DNA of 64,000 bases from Chrysaora quinquecirrha (GCA_014526335.1 JACTAT010000061.1:2599553-2663552), one strand, 5' to 3'; shown: positions 1 to 13,900, numbered from the stretch's first letter. Made by a program: numbers and translations. The notes: generated by a model from the sequence alone, not told the origin.

Positions 1-606
1 TTTTAAAAATGTTCCTTTCAAAAAGTTTGCCAAACAAAAACTCCCTATATATAGCTATAAAGTTGTCATGTTTGTGACGAATCGTGTATAATGTCCATCT
101 ACTGTCCTCAACGCATTTCTTCTATCAAATATTTTTCAAAAGTCTTGGCTTTATAACTGAAAGAACGCCCAGAAATCCCAACTCAACATAGATGGTTACC
201 AATGTTAATTCGGTACAAAACGTCTTTGGTGATATAAAACGTAAAATTGGTAATCCACTGATTCCCCTGTAGCATCTGAAGATGAAGAAAAGAATATTTG
301 TTTCCCCAGGAAATGATTACAGAAATCGTAACCAGCATGTTGATTTCTGGTTGTGTTGCATGTAAATCAGTGTATTTTGCGCCAATCGCTAGAATCTCAG
401 TAGCAGGTAAATTAATCGATACCTCGACCCTTGCTGTGATGCTGCCGTATTTAGGCTCGAGCCCCGACCTCGTTGAGCTTCTGACACAACGAGTCAGCTG
501 GATTATGCCACGACGCCTAAGCACCTTCAAGTTCAGCCTCTATCCTGAAACATTTCGTTTTGAAACGGGCAGGCTTCGAAACTCCTAAAAAGAGTTTTCA
601 GAGCAA
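1..606. other. left-edge spacer
   Basis: I see no convincing gene here. The only structure is a minus-oriented tRNA-derived SINE at about 375-535. The open frames at 183-588 on both strands run through that SINE and look like chance reading frames. Confidence 0.5.
375..535 (-). mobile_element. SINE family 1 copy
   Basis: Copy of the tRNA-derived SINE described at 5208-5372. It shows the same order: the 'gctaga(g)atctcagta' tail, the 'cgatacctcgaccc' middle, a B-box-like GGCTCGAGCCCC, and an AGCTGGATTA A-box-side block. It is more diverged than the copies near 3.3 kb and 5.2 kb. Confidence 0.7.
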
Positions 607-615
607 CAGAGTTTC

Positions 616-801
616 CTAATAGCATTTGTGTTGACAAAAACGGGTTATACTGTTGGTACAGTTATCAAGAAATCCATCATGGGAGATGGAAATCTTGCGA
701 TTATCTTCGTGTAGAGATCCTGTTATTTTCTTCCATATGTTCAGCTCTTTAGGATCCCAATCGCAACGCAGCCTTTTGCAGCGGACAGTAGATGTAGATC
801 T
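616..801 (-). other. unassigned open frame, possible exon
   Basis: On the minus strand a frame open from 801 to a stop at 616 reads like real protein, with DWDPKELNIWKK and HEDNRKISISHDGF. A second frame just upstream (about 725-836) opens with MDSTLAEEIF and overlaps it in a different frame. It could be the last exon of the gene at 1379-2577: an acceptor AG near 744 would keep that gene's phase, but the pyrimidine tract is poor. It could also be a separate frameshifted gene. I recognise no family. Confidence 0.22.
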
Positions 802-1378
802 TCAATGAAAATTTCTTCAGCCAATGTAGAGTCCATTGTGATTCCTCTAACTTCATATCAAATATCAACATCTAAGCATTACTGATCAACAAACGTTTAA
901 AGACAACACTAAGCTTTACAGAGATGCAAAAATTTTACTAAAATTGGCCAGTCAGCAAAACAAAAGTAGCTACTGTTTAGACAGTAGATGTTGAAATAAA
1001 ATATTAGAAATAAACTTTAGCCTATCATCAGCCTCTAAAACCTGGTCCTCATATGTCGCAAACCTGATCGCAGACAATCAGTGACTGTCTGCAATGATTG
1101 CTGACCAAGTGTCCACATATGTTGCTTGTACTCAATGATCGATGATCCTCCATCCCTTGTGCTGGCATGTGTGATCGAGAAAACAAAGAACCTCGTTTTA
1201 GAATCTCAATCACCAATGGTCCCTGATTAGCACTGTGTCTTAATTTCTAATGCAATTTATGGGATTTGTAGTGCCACAAATCTCTTCTGATACATGATAA
1301 CAGCCCAACTGCATCACTGTTTAAGGAAAAATTGCAATAAAAAGATGATATTATATCAAAAAACAACTAGTTTCTTAC

Positions 1379-2577
1379 CTTCCATTTTTTGGAAAACATT
1401 ACTTCTATTTTTGGCAACAAATTCCTTTCGTTCTTTTTCTAGATTTTCTATCATGACATTTTTAAATTTTGCCAATCTTTGGTCAGTGCTTGATGATTTC
1501 AAATTTTGTGCAGGATTTTTGGCAATGCTCTTCAGCCTACTTTGAAGAGATGCCCTTTTTTCGTTATTGGATTCTCTGATTCCAGATGTTTCTCTGACCT
1601 TGGATGCTTCTTGTTTCAGTGGTACGTTTTTCTTGTTATCATCATCTTTGCTTTGCAATGTTTTTGTCTTGCTGTCATAGCTTCTTTTGTTTTTACTTTG
1701 GATACCTTGGTCTGAGATTGCTGCTGCATCATCAGAGCTTGCACTAAAGAGACTTCGGAAAGATACCTCACTACCCGACTCTGATTTCTGTCTTATCTTT
1801 GGTTCTATGGTCAGTTTTACATGCTTTGGTTTTCTCCGTTTTTCATCATCCAAATCACTTGATGAAACATCACTGCTTGCTGTATCTAAAAAAGAAAATT
1901 GAAAGATCTGATGTTGAAAACATTGTGCACACATGCAAACTTATAAGGATGTGAAGCAAGTAATTGATATATGTCACAAAGGTTGGGAGTTCTGGCAGCT
2001 AGCTATACAGCTGATTCGGACCTGCAGTTTTTGGTCCAAGACTGATATTCTAGAATGAATACTCTAAGGAACTTATAAACCCACCTAAGCTGGATGGATA
2101 GCTGAGTAAACTATAGGCTGGCTTAGTTTTCTACAGAGGATGTGCTGACTTGTCTAATACATGATTGGCCGACTTGTCAAACACATGGTGGGTCGATGCG
2201 ACTTTCTTTTCAGTGGCCCAGTGGGCTGACTTCCTGGGGTAGTTACCATGACATGAAATTATTAAGTTTTTCTTTTTCTATGTTTAACTCAGGAACACTG
2301 TGAAAGACATACTACCTCGCTTGTCATACAGATCTGAAGCTTTTCTTTTGGATGATTTCCTGTGCTGAAAGTCTCTTTCTTCGAATTCTTTAGGAAACCA
2401 TCCAATCGATTTGAAACTTGCACTTTGGCGTAGGCCAATGACATACTGTCTCAAGTTATCAAATACTTTAGCTCCTAAGCACCTCTCTGCTAGTTCTTTA
2501 GATTTCAAAGCAAGTTCTGGATCAAAATTAGATGAAGTAAAGATGAGTTTGTCGCTGAGAATCCTTTGTTTAGACAT
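1379..2577 (-). CDS. unrecognised lysine/serine-rich protein
   Basis: Two coding exons on the minus strand, 2577-2316 and 1885-1379, joined in phase by a GT-AG intron. A GTAAG donor follows the second exon, so at least one more exon lies at lower coordinates and may be the open frame at 616-801. The start codon at 2577 opens MSKQRILSDKLIF. The first 65 residues look folded (alternating hydrophobic positions, an Arg/Leu-rich LRQYVIGLR segment, a GWFPKEFEERD motif). After that the protein is low-complexity, with Ser/Asp runs and many Lys/Arg residues, as in nuclear proteins. I do not recognise the family. A perfect CRE palindrome lies about 115 bp upstream of the start. Confidence 0.6.
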
Positions 2578-2692
2578 TTTCTTTATAATTGCTCTAAAAA
2601 AGGTTCACCGCCATTACTCCATTATACTTGGTGATTTTGATTGAAGCATTCAGCATGGTCAGCATTAGAATGTGGTCGACTTATGCAAATTA

Positions 2693-2700
2693 TGACGTCA
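2693..2700. promoter_or_regulatory. CRE palindrome TGACGTCA
   Basis: A perfect TGACGTCA lies about 115 bp upstream of the start codon of the minus-strand gene at 1379-2577. An octamer-like ATGCAAAT sits next to it (2685-2692). The motif is the classic CREB/ATF site. Promoter function is inferred from position only. Confidence 0.45.
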
Positions 2701-2734
2701 TGCAAAGAGCAAAAACAACCGATCCGGTGCTGAG

Positions 2735-2944
2735 ATGAATGCTCCCCACTTGCATCCACAATGCCGAGACAATGTGGCTGAGGCGTCGCATCTTACGGTG
2801 GTTCCCGTTACAGGAAATCGCTATTCTCCCATGAGTCTTCCGCCAGCCTCCGGGGGGAGGGAATATCCGGCCCCCAGACCTGCTTGCGCAATGGATACCC
2901 CTATGCCTTCACTTCCAACTCATGACACCGAATCAATTGTGTAA
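2735..2944 (+). CDS. short hypothetical open frame
   Basis: A 69-codon frame from ATG to stop, rich in Pro, Ser and Ala, in a locally GC-rich patch upstream of the minus-strand gene. It has no recognisable domain. Another frame starts at its stop codon and ends in a Cys-rich tail (CCQMCNKCNMKPF) at 3126. The pair could be exons of a small unknown gene, or untranslated promoter-proximal sequence. Confidence 0.15.
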   Translation: MNAPHLHPQCRDNVAEASHLTVVPVTGNRYSPMSLPPASGGREYPAPRPACAMDTPMPSLPTHDTESIV

Positions 2945-3221
2945 TGTATCCTCTCATTACTAATAGATTTCTTTCAATCAATCACACCAATGATTGGAAA
3001 ACTCATGCGCATGCGCGACGTTATGGCTGGCAGACTTCAACCTGCTGCCAAATGTGCAACAAATGTAACATGAAACCCTTTCCACGATGTCGCTGGCTGC
3101 TGCTGGAATTGCATTGTAGGAAATAGACGCTGTCGCTGTTAGTGCTGTGACCAAAAAGATGGGAGCACAGGCAGAAGCAAATGGAAATACAATGTAAATT
3201 CCTCAAGTTCTCCACCTACAA

Positions 3222-3372
3222 ATCCAGCTAGCTCATGGTCCCAGGACTTCAGCGAGGTCGAGGTTCGAACCCCAGCTATGATAGTGTCACAGCCAGGGTT
3301 GAGGTCGCGTTAGTTCATCTACTGAGATCCTAGCGACTGCCGCTAAATACACCATTTCACCTTCAACCCCGC
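3222..3372 (+). mobile_element. SINE family 1 copy
   Basis: Plus-oriented copy with B box GGTTCGAACCCC at about 3262, then the conserved core and the 'gatcctagcgactg' tail, ending in 'caccatttcaccttca'. It faces the minus-oriented copy that starts at 3385, and the two tails form an inverted repeat. Confidence 0.8.
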
Positions 3373-3384
3373 TGTTCAAAAGTG

Positions 3385-3560
3385 AAGGTGAAATGGTGTT
3401 TTAGAGTCAGTCGCTAGGATCTCAGTAGTAGGTATACTAATCGAGACCTCGACCCTGGCTGTGACGCTACCGTGGCTGGGCTCGAACCCTGACCACACTG
3501 AGCTCCTGACACCACGGGTCAGCTGGATTACACCATGACTCCACAACACCTTCTAAGTAG
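3385..3560 (-). mobile_element. SINE family 1 copy
   Basis: Minus-oriented, well-preserved copy. It has the tail 'gaaggtgaaatggtgttttag', the core, a reverse B box GGGCTCGAACCC and the A-box side AGCTGGATTACACCATGACT. Paired tail-to-tail with the copy at 3222-3372. Confidence 0.8.
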
Positions 3561-3621
3561 GCATACAAGTTTTTCCCAGAAGCTGATATCATTTCAAGGT
3601 TTCTCAAGAGACTTCGTCGAG

Positions 3622-3700
3622 ACCTAAACTAATCGAGACCTCGACCCTGGCTGTGACGCTACAGTGGTTGGGCTCGAACTCTGACCACGCTTGAGCACTC
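3622..3700 (-). mobile_element. SINE family 1 fragment
   Basis: A truncated minus-oriented piece with only the core ('aatcgagacctcgaccctgg') and the B-box region (GGGCTCGAACTC). The tRNA head and the tail are missing. Confidence 0.65.
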
Positions 3701-4919
3701 CTGAGAAAACCGAAGAAAACACACAAAAACACGGCAACTGGAAAGCTCTTGATAATCCCCTTTTAAATAAAGCAGTTTAATCACATATAAACAATCTTTG
3801 GCTAACAAATAAAACTTTGTTGTGAATAATGTATTAAGCTTTAAACATTGATAAGCTTATTATTTATTAAAATAAGAACTTAAATCAACATAAATATTGA
3901 TCTGGACCCAACCACCCTAAAAGCATTGAATTTCTAAAGCTGCACTGTGCAAATATACCCAGTTTCTTTTTAACGTGTAATACAATGTGTTTAATGTGTT
4001 AACGTAAAACAAATGAAATAATTACGCAAGCTTTGTAAGTAAGTATGAATTAGAAAGGAAGAGATGGTATTATACCATAAACGTAAACTATATATAACAA
4101 AGAACTTAGCTTATCAAATCGAACTTAAACTAGGACATAGTTATCAAACTTCTAAGAAACAGTCTTAAATGTTATAAATGTTTCTTGCAATTGGTTTCGC
4201 TTCTGCTTGTTGGAGATGGAATTTTGATATAGAATTCAGTTATGTTTTGTAAAGAGTTGGCTCACATAGCGGCAAACTTCGAGGGTACAATGCTTGCTGA
4301 AAGTGTTAGAACGCCTATGCTTAAATTCCATTTCACTGCCTGCTATAGTTTAACTCTTCCCCTCTTCCTCCCTCTTGAACAATGTTGTTAAACACTACAA
4401 ATTTTCCCCTTTTTTTCGACCTCACACGACTGCTATAGTATCGACATTGTTTCAGGTGTTTCAGGGAGAGGGGGCTTATGTGAATATTCTAGGTTATCGG
4501 TAAATGCTGGTGGTGCATATGGAAAATTTAGGACGTTCCAACAGCAATTGTAGTCCTAATACGTTTTGGACAGCAACTTCTTGGCTAGGCCCTCAAAGCC
4601 CGCAAGTTGGTCAAATTTTTGTAACCCTAGCCTATATTGACCAGAAGCTTATTAAAAAGAGCATCTGGTATAAATCGAACATTATCCGAGTTCTTACTTG
4701 TCTCTAATTCTGATCTATCTCCAGAGTATACAAGTTATCAGTAAGATTACAACAATTGTACAATTCAAAGCAGATATATCAAGGAAGTACCTAAACATGT
4801 CTGCTTCAACTAGTGCCTGTATGAAGGCTGAAGAAACGTGTCTTGGTTGTTTAACCAACCCGAAACTAATAAAACCTACCCCTTCATAATACTAATTCAG
4901 TCCTTGAGTCTTCTTAGTA

Positions 4920-7900
4920 TTACCATTTGATTATCTTATAAGCAGTGAGAGATGAAATTAAAACGTAAATAGGCCAAAGAGATCCCATGATAAGCGCAGT
5001 TACCAGTCTCCATGGATCGCGACCACCGAGCTCTCCTCTGCCAAAGACACTCACATAGCGTCGTATTATGAGAATAGCCAGGCATATCAAAGCACAGATC
5101 ACATATGTAACCACACTCACGGCTAGGCTTCCAGCTTCGACGTCAAATTTGGTGCCCTAAAAAGCAGTTGATTTTTTATAAAATTGCAGTCAGGTAGAGG
5201 TGTGGGTGGAATGGTGTATAAAGCGTCAGTCGCTTGAATCTCAATTAAGGGTTAACTAATCGAGGCCTCGACCCTGGCTGTGACGCTACCGTGGCTGGGG
5301 ATCGAACCCCGACCTTGCTGAGCTTCTGACACCACGAGCCAGCTGGACTAGACCACGACACCATAGTACCTTATTACAAAATGCGAAAGTAGGAATGGGT
5401 TTGTCTTAAGGTCCTAATTGAAACCAGGCTTCAAGAAAATGTTCGGACTAATTTAGACTAAACTAAAAAGGCCGAGTTTAAGTGGTGAAACAGAGGTAGT
5501 AAGAGTCCTTCGACATTTGCAGCTCAAAATACCTTGTACTGCAAAGAAAGTCCCGTTAGCATCAGCCTTTATCGAACTTGGTGAAATTCCTTTGATACTA
5601 ACCTTTGTAGCATGATAAATAGAAGCAATCAACCACGAGGTTCCAAGGCCAAGGAAGACATTGACAGAATTACTTCCGGTGACATTGCCAACTGCAGCAT
5701 CTGCGTGCTTTTCATTCATTGCCGCACTCCTGCTTGCAAACAAATCAGGCAAACTTGTTCCCAGGGCAACGAATGTAATTGCGGTAACCTCTTTCTTGAG
5801 ACCGATCAGGCAACCAAAGATGGAAGCGAGGTCACCAATAATTGTGGTCAGAATTCCAAGTAATCCAAGACATACACAGAAGGCGAGAACTCCACCGAAC
5901 CAAGTGCAAGGAGGAACGAAAGCAAAGATGATCTAAAAAGAATATACCAGCTGTGTTATTGTCTTGTTAATGATGATGACGTAATGATAAAATGATTAAC
6001 ATGAAAGTGAAGGTGATTGCAGTCATAATAATCAATCATGATTTAATGTGATGACGGCAATGATAGCAGTTTTATTGGTAGCGATGATGGTGACGATGCG
6101 ACTCCATGGGGATGATGATGATGATTATGCTGGTAACAATGATGGTGATGATGATAATGATGACGATGATGATAATAACAATAATTGGTGAGGGTAATGA
6201 AAATTAAGATACATTGACTAAGGAATAGTAATATACAGTAAATTATTATGATGAAATTGGGATTTTATGATGAAATAAGGATCATGATATAGTTTATGAC
6301 AATGATTGGTGGAAGACAATAATTCCGACCACGAATAATTAAAAATATGATAAAAAATAAAAGCTTTAATAGAAATCATTTTACCTTCCAAGCAAAAGTA
6401 ATAAAATGCATCACATAATCCATACGAGTTGCTGACTCTATATCTCCACCGTTGACAGACATTGCCTCTCTAAACTGCTGACCCCATGTTGCAGAGCCAA
6501 GAGAAAATTTGTCAAGATTCATGTGAGTCAAACTCACGACTCTGTCGAACATTCGGCGATAGTCTAAATGAACAAACAGAGAGTGATTAATAGCAAAATA
6601 GAATAGGTTCTTAAACTGGTTTATTGTTGACAACGTTGGTATTCTAAGCAGCACAAGTGAATATTTTTCTAGTAGTACAGGGTTTTTATAAGAGCACTGA
6701 AATTGAAGAAAGCCATGCAATGTTCTTAGCTTTTCCGATTTGAAGGCTCAAAATGTTCTTAACACGTTCCTAATTTTCTTGCTTTTTAAAAAGCTGTTGT
6801 TTTTCAAATTAGGTGACAATTGCTACGAAAAGGGACGCACATGTAAAAATGTCGCATATAGTCACAATGATTGATAGTTTATCTGTTTTCTAAAGTGGAG
6901 AACAGGACAGCGCCTCTTAAGAAATTAAATTCTAATTTTTTCTAGCTTCACTAAGGCTTTTAATGTTCTTAGCATGTTCTTAACTTTTCAGCCTCTGAAG
7001 CCTTATGTTCGTATATACTTTGTTCATATAAAAAAACGTGCAGCTACAAAACTCCAAAATTTCGATACACAGCGGAAAAATTTTCAGGCTATACTAAGTA
7101 TGCCCGAAAATATTTCTGCTGTTTATTGCAATTTTGGAACATAAGTATTAAGCACATTAACACGGCTTGCCTACTTAGGAATTCTGAAGGTTTTTCTTCA
7201 CTAAGGTCCTGGCCAAACGATCAAACATTGTTGGACAAATATCGATGCTTTACAAGCAATGTTCCACCATTTGGCCACTTCAAAAACATCGCAAAAATTT
7301 GCTTAGTTTGTTGGGCCATGTTTTTGACATAGTTAAAAACAGTTTTTGGTGTAATTTTAAAGTGAGGAAAAGTTCTACCTGCAACGAATCGCAAAAGAAT
7401 GGAGTAGTTTACCGAGCAATTTGGTCAATGTAAAGACGTAAGAACTTTTGTATACGATCAGGAGATAGGTACAGACTCAGTGTATATATTTGAATAATGT
7501 TAAGTATTTCTGACAGGGTTTTATACAGTCGGTTAATCATTATTATCATGATGCAGTATATAGGGTGGTTGATAATCCTAGAACCAGCCTGAAGGTTTAG
7601 ACTTATTACATTCGTCGTAGTCTACGCTCCTCCACACTCCACCACCCCGCTCCAACTACTCACTTCAACTACTCGCTTGAACCACTCTGAGGAAACAGCT
7701 GTATGTTGTTGTAGTTGTTAGAAGCTGTTTCCGAAAGAGTGGGAGGAAGGTAATAAGTCTACTGGAGGTTCTTAATCCGCATGTTCTTTTATTCCGGTTT
7801 TTACGGTAGTGAATGAGAGAAAGAGAGAGAATTGACTCACCATCATCATTAACAATAGTAACAACAGTTCGACTCAAACGACCAAGTTTTGCACCACCAG

Positions 7901-10900
7901 TTGGATCAGACAAGGTTATCAAAAACGTCTCATCTTTTTCAAACGTTTTATCATCAATTAGCTCAATGTTGAGAACTTTCAAAGTTTCACCATGATCAAA
8001 AACAATCGTGCCTTTCCCGCCAATGTAATCTTTGCCATGGACTGCTGATTGGTCAGTTGTTGCCCACGTGACTGAGATTTGACCGTCTGCTCCGTTCGTA
8101 CGATGCAATTCAATTTCCGCATTGCCACTGCTTTCTTTGAAGATAAAACTTGGCTTTGTGAACTCAAATGTTCCAGGCTCTGAAAAATTAAAAAACAAGT
8201 TCAGGATTAATCGCAAAATGAAGTTTACCGTACAGTTTTTATATAGAACGATTTAATTCCTGGTATTGATAGGTAGCGGCTTACCTACCAAGCTCATAGA
8301 CTAGCTTAGCTGTCTATAAGCTTTGAAGACAGGCCTAGAAAGTCTTATTAATGTCATATTCCGCATATCATTGCTCATAATAAAGGGGGTATATCCAAAA
8401 TGAAATAAGCCCACCGGGGGGGCTTAATAGAGCTTTCAAGGTAAACTTATTTGAAATTATCTATCATGCATACCATCATCATTGATAATAGTGACTTCAA
8501 CGATGCTATGTTTCCCAATTTTAACTCCGTCGTCACTTGGTTCACTCCATAACTTCACAAAGAACGTTTCATCAGGCTCCCATTCATTATCATCAATAAT
8601 AACAATGTCAATATATTTATGCGTCTCTCCAGGCTTGAATTGAATTAATTCTTTCTTCGCAATATAATCGCTGCCGGCTTCTGCTGTTCCGTCAATCGTT
8701 TCGTAGCTGTAATAGAGAGAGCATAGGTAAAACTAACTGTTCTCCAGCACGCTCTATGTTCTGCAGATAGGTAGCAATAATATATAATAAGCGTCTGTGA
8801 TAGTTGTGATATCGCATAGTCAGTCAGTCAGTCAGTCAGTCAGTCAGTCAGTCAGTCAGTCAGTCAGTCCGCAGCCTAGCTAGTCAGATGTAATAAGTGA
8901 AGTTGGCAAACGTCTTTCTTCTTGTTGAATTTCAACCTGTGAAATTGCCAGCCCATTCTTTTCAAAATCATTCACTTCCTCGAGCAGCTGAGTGTGATAA
9001 CCCTTGAGGCTGAAGCTACAGTATGCAGGAAAAAGGACTTGGCAGAACCCAGGCTGCCTACAAGCCAGACGGGACACGGCACAAAAGTTTGGGAGCGGAT
9101 ATTCGACAACGTCTATTGAACACGCCTCTTTTATTCAAGGAAAGGCCATATTTATAGCCTGGCATGCAGCTGAGACTAAACAGCAATTTCGAAAGTAAAA
9201 ACTTTGAAACCCTTATTTTTGTGATCTACGCCAAGGGACAACAGCCCGGTATGTCCCCCATGTCAGTGATGGTACAGAGAGAGCGTAACTCGACAGAGGA
9301 TTTTGAGCGTCCTACTGTTGGCCTCAAAAGGACTGGGAATTAAGTGGAAAGCATGGCGTGAGGATTATCTTGGGTTGGTTATAGAGCCTACCCCTTTGAA
9401 GAGAGACCTCGTAAAAAAGTGTTTATGAAGATGACCATTGTGATGATTAAAATAACAAAAATGTAAATTTCTTACTGTACGATAATTGATTTGTTAGTGT
9501 CTCCCGTTCGCTCCACACCCAAATGAACAACTTTTTCACTTTCCAAAACAGAAGCAGAAGTAGCAGTGAATTCAACTTTAGCTCTTGCAACACCTTGAAG
9601 AAAATAGAATACAGAGGATCTTATTACTGCTGATCCTGATGACGAGGACGTCTTGATTAATATGATCATGATTACATGATCGTGATAGCGATTGTGATAA
9701 CGACCATGATCAATCACGATGATCGATGATGATCGTTATCAATCACGAAGACATGACGATGATATGACAATGATGATTATACGTAGAATGTATAACTTAG
9801 CGTTTTGAAAGGTGCCCGCTAAACAGCGCTAAAATGCACAAGTACCAAATACATTGTCAATAATAAAGGATGGTGCAACCAGGGAGGGCACGGGGGCAAG
9901 AGCCCCCTCAGAATTTCAGCTAGCCCCCTCGTTGTCACTTAAATTTTCAGATGTTTTGATAAACTCTTGTTTACTTCCGAATATTTAAACTTCTAGTTGT
10001 ATCTACTCTTTATCAAACTTGTACTGTACATACATTGTGTAGGAGTTATCACACAAGGAGATTTTTCAATTTTAAGCTACAAAGCATTAATTTCTAGATT
10101 TGTATGGAAAGCAGGCGTTTTATTTTCGCTAACCTTACGTAGTCCAACAAATAAAATTGGATAAACTGGTAAAGTACCTGTACCATCTAGATCAACAATG
10201 GAAATATGACTGTCTTCTGCATCGGAATATTCATCATAAATCTAATAAAAGATAAAAACCAAAATATGTTACTTTAAACACAACTAAAAGATGCTTTCTG
10301 TAAAACTGAATTATAGAAGAGCGTATCAACCTGGGCTTATTACCTGAGTTGCAGTTGCTATTGAATTGAATTGCTGGACAATGAAACTAACAGATCTGGA
10401 CATCATTTCAACTCAATGTGAGTGAAATTTGGGGGCTTGAAAGCAAGTCTAGTATCTGTCGTTATCAAAAAAAAATAAGTCTAAGGCCCTGAGCCAACCA
10501 CTAAATAATTGTTTTTCAAACGTTTGGGATTTGCTTGTCAAACAAAACGTGTTACTGTTTGGAAACGTCGAAAATCAATTCAATTCAATTCAATTCAATT
10601 TTATTTGTAGAATAAAGAGCCTAAAACAATGTATAATTAATAATATAAAGACTTTATTCTACACGACCCAAGAAAAGCAAAGCTTATCTAGCTTGGGCCG
10701 TTAACAAAACAAAATAAGAAAGATACAAAATACTTAAAATAATTTTTTTTTCTTTTTTTTTGTTTTTTTTGACTAAATACAAGATGATAAGTGCATGTTT
10801 AGTATTAGATATATATATATATATTATATATAAGAGATACTATATAGTCGGATGCAAAAGATAATTATATATATATATATATATATATAATTTATATATA

Positions 10901-13900
10901 TATATATTCTTCTACAAGTAAACGTTTGCTAATTAAGATATATTAAGCATCAAAACAATTATCCTTAAACAGTCTTTGTTTGCGTCGAGCATAAATTGTT
11001 TTGAACTTTGCTTGACATCAACTTGAGAAGCAATGAGTTCAGAAAAAAGTGTTCAACCTTTCTGCAGAATAAATTATGTCTAGCTGCAAATATTCCTCAT
11101 TTAACAATAAAAATAGGCATGTCTTGGGTGTGGCACGAGATTCTCTTTTTTTTCTAACCGACCTTTCTCCGGCAGATGACTGTGTGACCGTAATTTCTTC
11201 CTGGTTGCGTTCATAGCATAACCAAAGGTTTAAACATTACTTTTAAGTCAATTTCAAACGCTTGATAAACAATATTCGATTGGTTGGCCAGAGGCTAAGA
11301 AAAGTTTGTATTATCATTAATTATTTACCGATTGGAGTTTTGGCTCGATTCGAGGAACAATCTTTCTTCCACCACCAAAACTTCTCAATGCTCCAACTCT
11401 GTAATATCCGTAATTTCTGGTTTTCGTTGATTCGATTCTCATTGCTATCAATTTAGCAGCTTCTTGGTCGCTTATTCTTGGATTGCCAGTAACTTCCTGC
11501 AAAATGAGAGTTGAAAACTTTCACAAAGAGTTCCCCAATTACATTTACGGTAAAGAAGACTCGAAAAAGGAGCTCAATAGTAGAATGGCAAAGGGAGTTG
11601 GTCAAAGCGCCTTGAATAAAGGCTTGCGGACGAGGATTCGAAAACTTGTCGCACTCATTTTCACAAGCCTACATCAACTCATCTGTCAATCCTTCCTGCA
11701 ATGGGAAATGAGTATCCGGGGTTTCTGTTCTAGAATATCAGCTTGGGAGCTCCAACTGCAGGTCTAAATCATCTCCAACTGCAGGTCCAATGAAGCAGTT
11801 TCTAGTGTCCACGCAGTCAGTGGCAATTTAGAATTACGACTGGTGGGTTCGAGAGGCCTTAATTTCCGACAGTAACTAAAAAATGCTCTTTTTGTGCCAT
11901 TTTCATAGGAAAATTGCAAAATTTCCGACAAAATTAAAAGAAATGGGGGGTCGAGTCACCCTCTCCCAAAGCCCCCACAATTTCCGCCTCTGTATGAGGA
12001 GGACAAGGAAGATCAGATAAGAAATACTACTGAATTGTGAAAATAATTTAAAAAAGGGATTTTTAACGTTTTAAACTGCTAAACTTGAAAAACTCTGTTC
12101 TCAACCAAGCGTCACAGCCAAACGTCCAAAGATCTGATGAATGAAAAGTGCCGTTGCGGTAACCATTTGCTATCAAAAAAAGTTTGATTCGCCAGGGTAC
12201 GCCCGATTCTAACGGGGCCAGCGCGATCGCAAAATACAAGAAAAATTTACGAAAGGCATCAAGAGATTCTCTAGCAACGGCATTTTGCATGCTTCGGGTA
12301 ATTGGTACATGTCATCATAGACTTATTACTAAGTCGAGTGCCACCCCACAGGCTCAAATTTCCAAATTTGGATCTGAAATGAAGTAAGTCAAAGTTATCA
12401 CTAACACCACCTCAAGTCGTTATCGTTGGAAAGAAGGAGCTCAAACTGCTCAGTTGTAGTTGTTGTTAGGTTAGAGATTAGGCCTGTATTTTAGAGCGCA
12501 AAGAAGTACTTAAATAAGCCTGTCTAATATTTCTTCAAATGCTCTTAATAGCACCTGCAAATGACAAACTATATGTATTTCATAGGATTGCTAAATAGCA
12601 GAATGAAAGTTTTTCAGTCGGTTTAATTCAATTGATTTGCTTGTCGTAAAGATTTGAATTGCTACTCAAAACAACGAGGCAGCTATTCTATTCGAACATC
12701 TTCTTATTTATTAAAAATAGATAAGAAGTAAATTATTTATAACGAGAGAAAGAAAATGGCCTCAAAGCAAAGCACGAGGAAGAAGGAAATAGGAAAGCAA
12801 AAACCAGGAGGAAAGAGGAAGGTGTGGTTTGACCATTTCTGTTCACTCAAAGCTTACAGGGGAAGGGAATATAATTGTTTCTGGCATGGTAGCATAGTGA
12901 TGGTAGCTACTACCTCACTACTATGAAAGGAATAACCGAAAACCCCCTATTCTAAGAAAGTCAAAATTTTCTTTAGCTACTGCTACTGAACGAACGAGCA
13001 TTGTCTAAAGAGCATTTCAGCGTTTCAGTTTCAGCTTAAAGCGTTTTCTCGCTCAGGGTGAAAGCACCGGGCAATTCTCTCCTTGGAAATCTCGTACACC
13101 TCTGCTTGAATCCTTTTGTTTTAAAGGAAATCTCACACACTCTTTTAAAGAGTGAATATTATATCCTCGACTATTATTGTTATGAGATAAGCAGAAAGTG
13201 ATCACCTTCATAAAAGCCACGACATCTGGATGGTTCTTTTTGAGATAATCTTCTTTTAACAATTCCATTGTTCCTGGAAAATAAAAAGCAAACAATGATA
13301 CTGTAGAATATAAACAGCTAAACAAATTTAAGATAACATGAAAAGATAATGAAAAGTAGAGGAAAAGTAGTTAGGAAATTATTTTCGAGAATCGTACCGA
13401 GTTCTATATCTTTTTTCTTGCTTGGGTCAACTTTCTCACAACAATAATCTTTATCCGCGATGTATGCAATGATAACCAGAATGGGAAACAGAAGGAAAGT
13501 TATGACCGCTTCCCAGACATCAACTACATTTTTGCTTATAACTGACAAAACGATGTACAGCCAGATATAAGCAAAAATACAGAAAAACGCAGTGACAATA
13601 AACACTTTATAGATTTTGATGCTTCTGATATCATTGGGAGGTATTGCAGCGATGCAGACTGCTGTTATGACAAATAGATTGAAAGCTGCAGAACCCACAA
13701 TGGTGCCAGGTCCAAGGTCACCAGCTTTGAAACCATTGCCAACAATTTCGATGATAGAAAGCAAGATTTCTGGGGCGGACGAACCCAAAGCCATCAAGGT
13801 CAAATTCGCAACAGTGCTGTTCCAAACTCGAACTTCGACTTCATCAAAACCTTTTGGATCTGTTTCAGAGGGAACTTTGATTCGTTTAGTTTTGCTTGTA

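Larger units (their letters stand above)
2578..4919. other. intergenic region with SINE cluster
   Basis: The stretch between the unrecognised gene and the exchanger's 3' end. About 2,700-3,130 is GC-richer and holds two short plus-strand open frames (2735-2944 and 2944-3126, the second cysteine-rich). Neither is recognisable, and both may be promoter sequence. 3,222-3,700 holds three SINE family 1 pieces. 3,720-4,919 is AT-rich with no supported gene. Confidence 0.5.

Noticed and set aside
183..588. Open frames on both strands at the left edge
   Set aside because: They run through a SINE family 1 copy and have no recognisable protein features.
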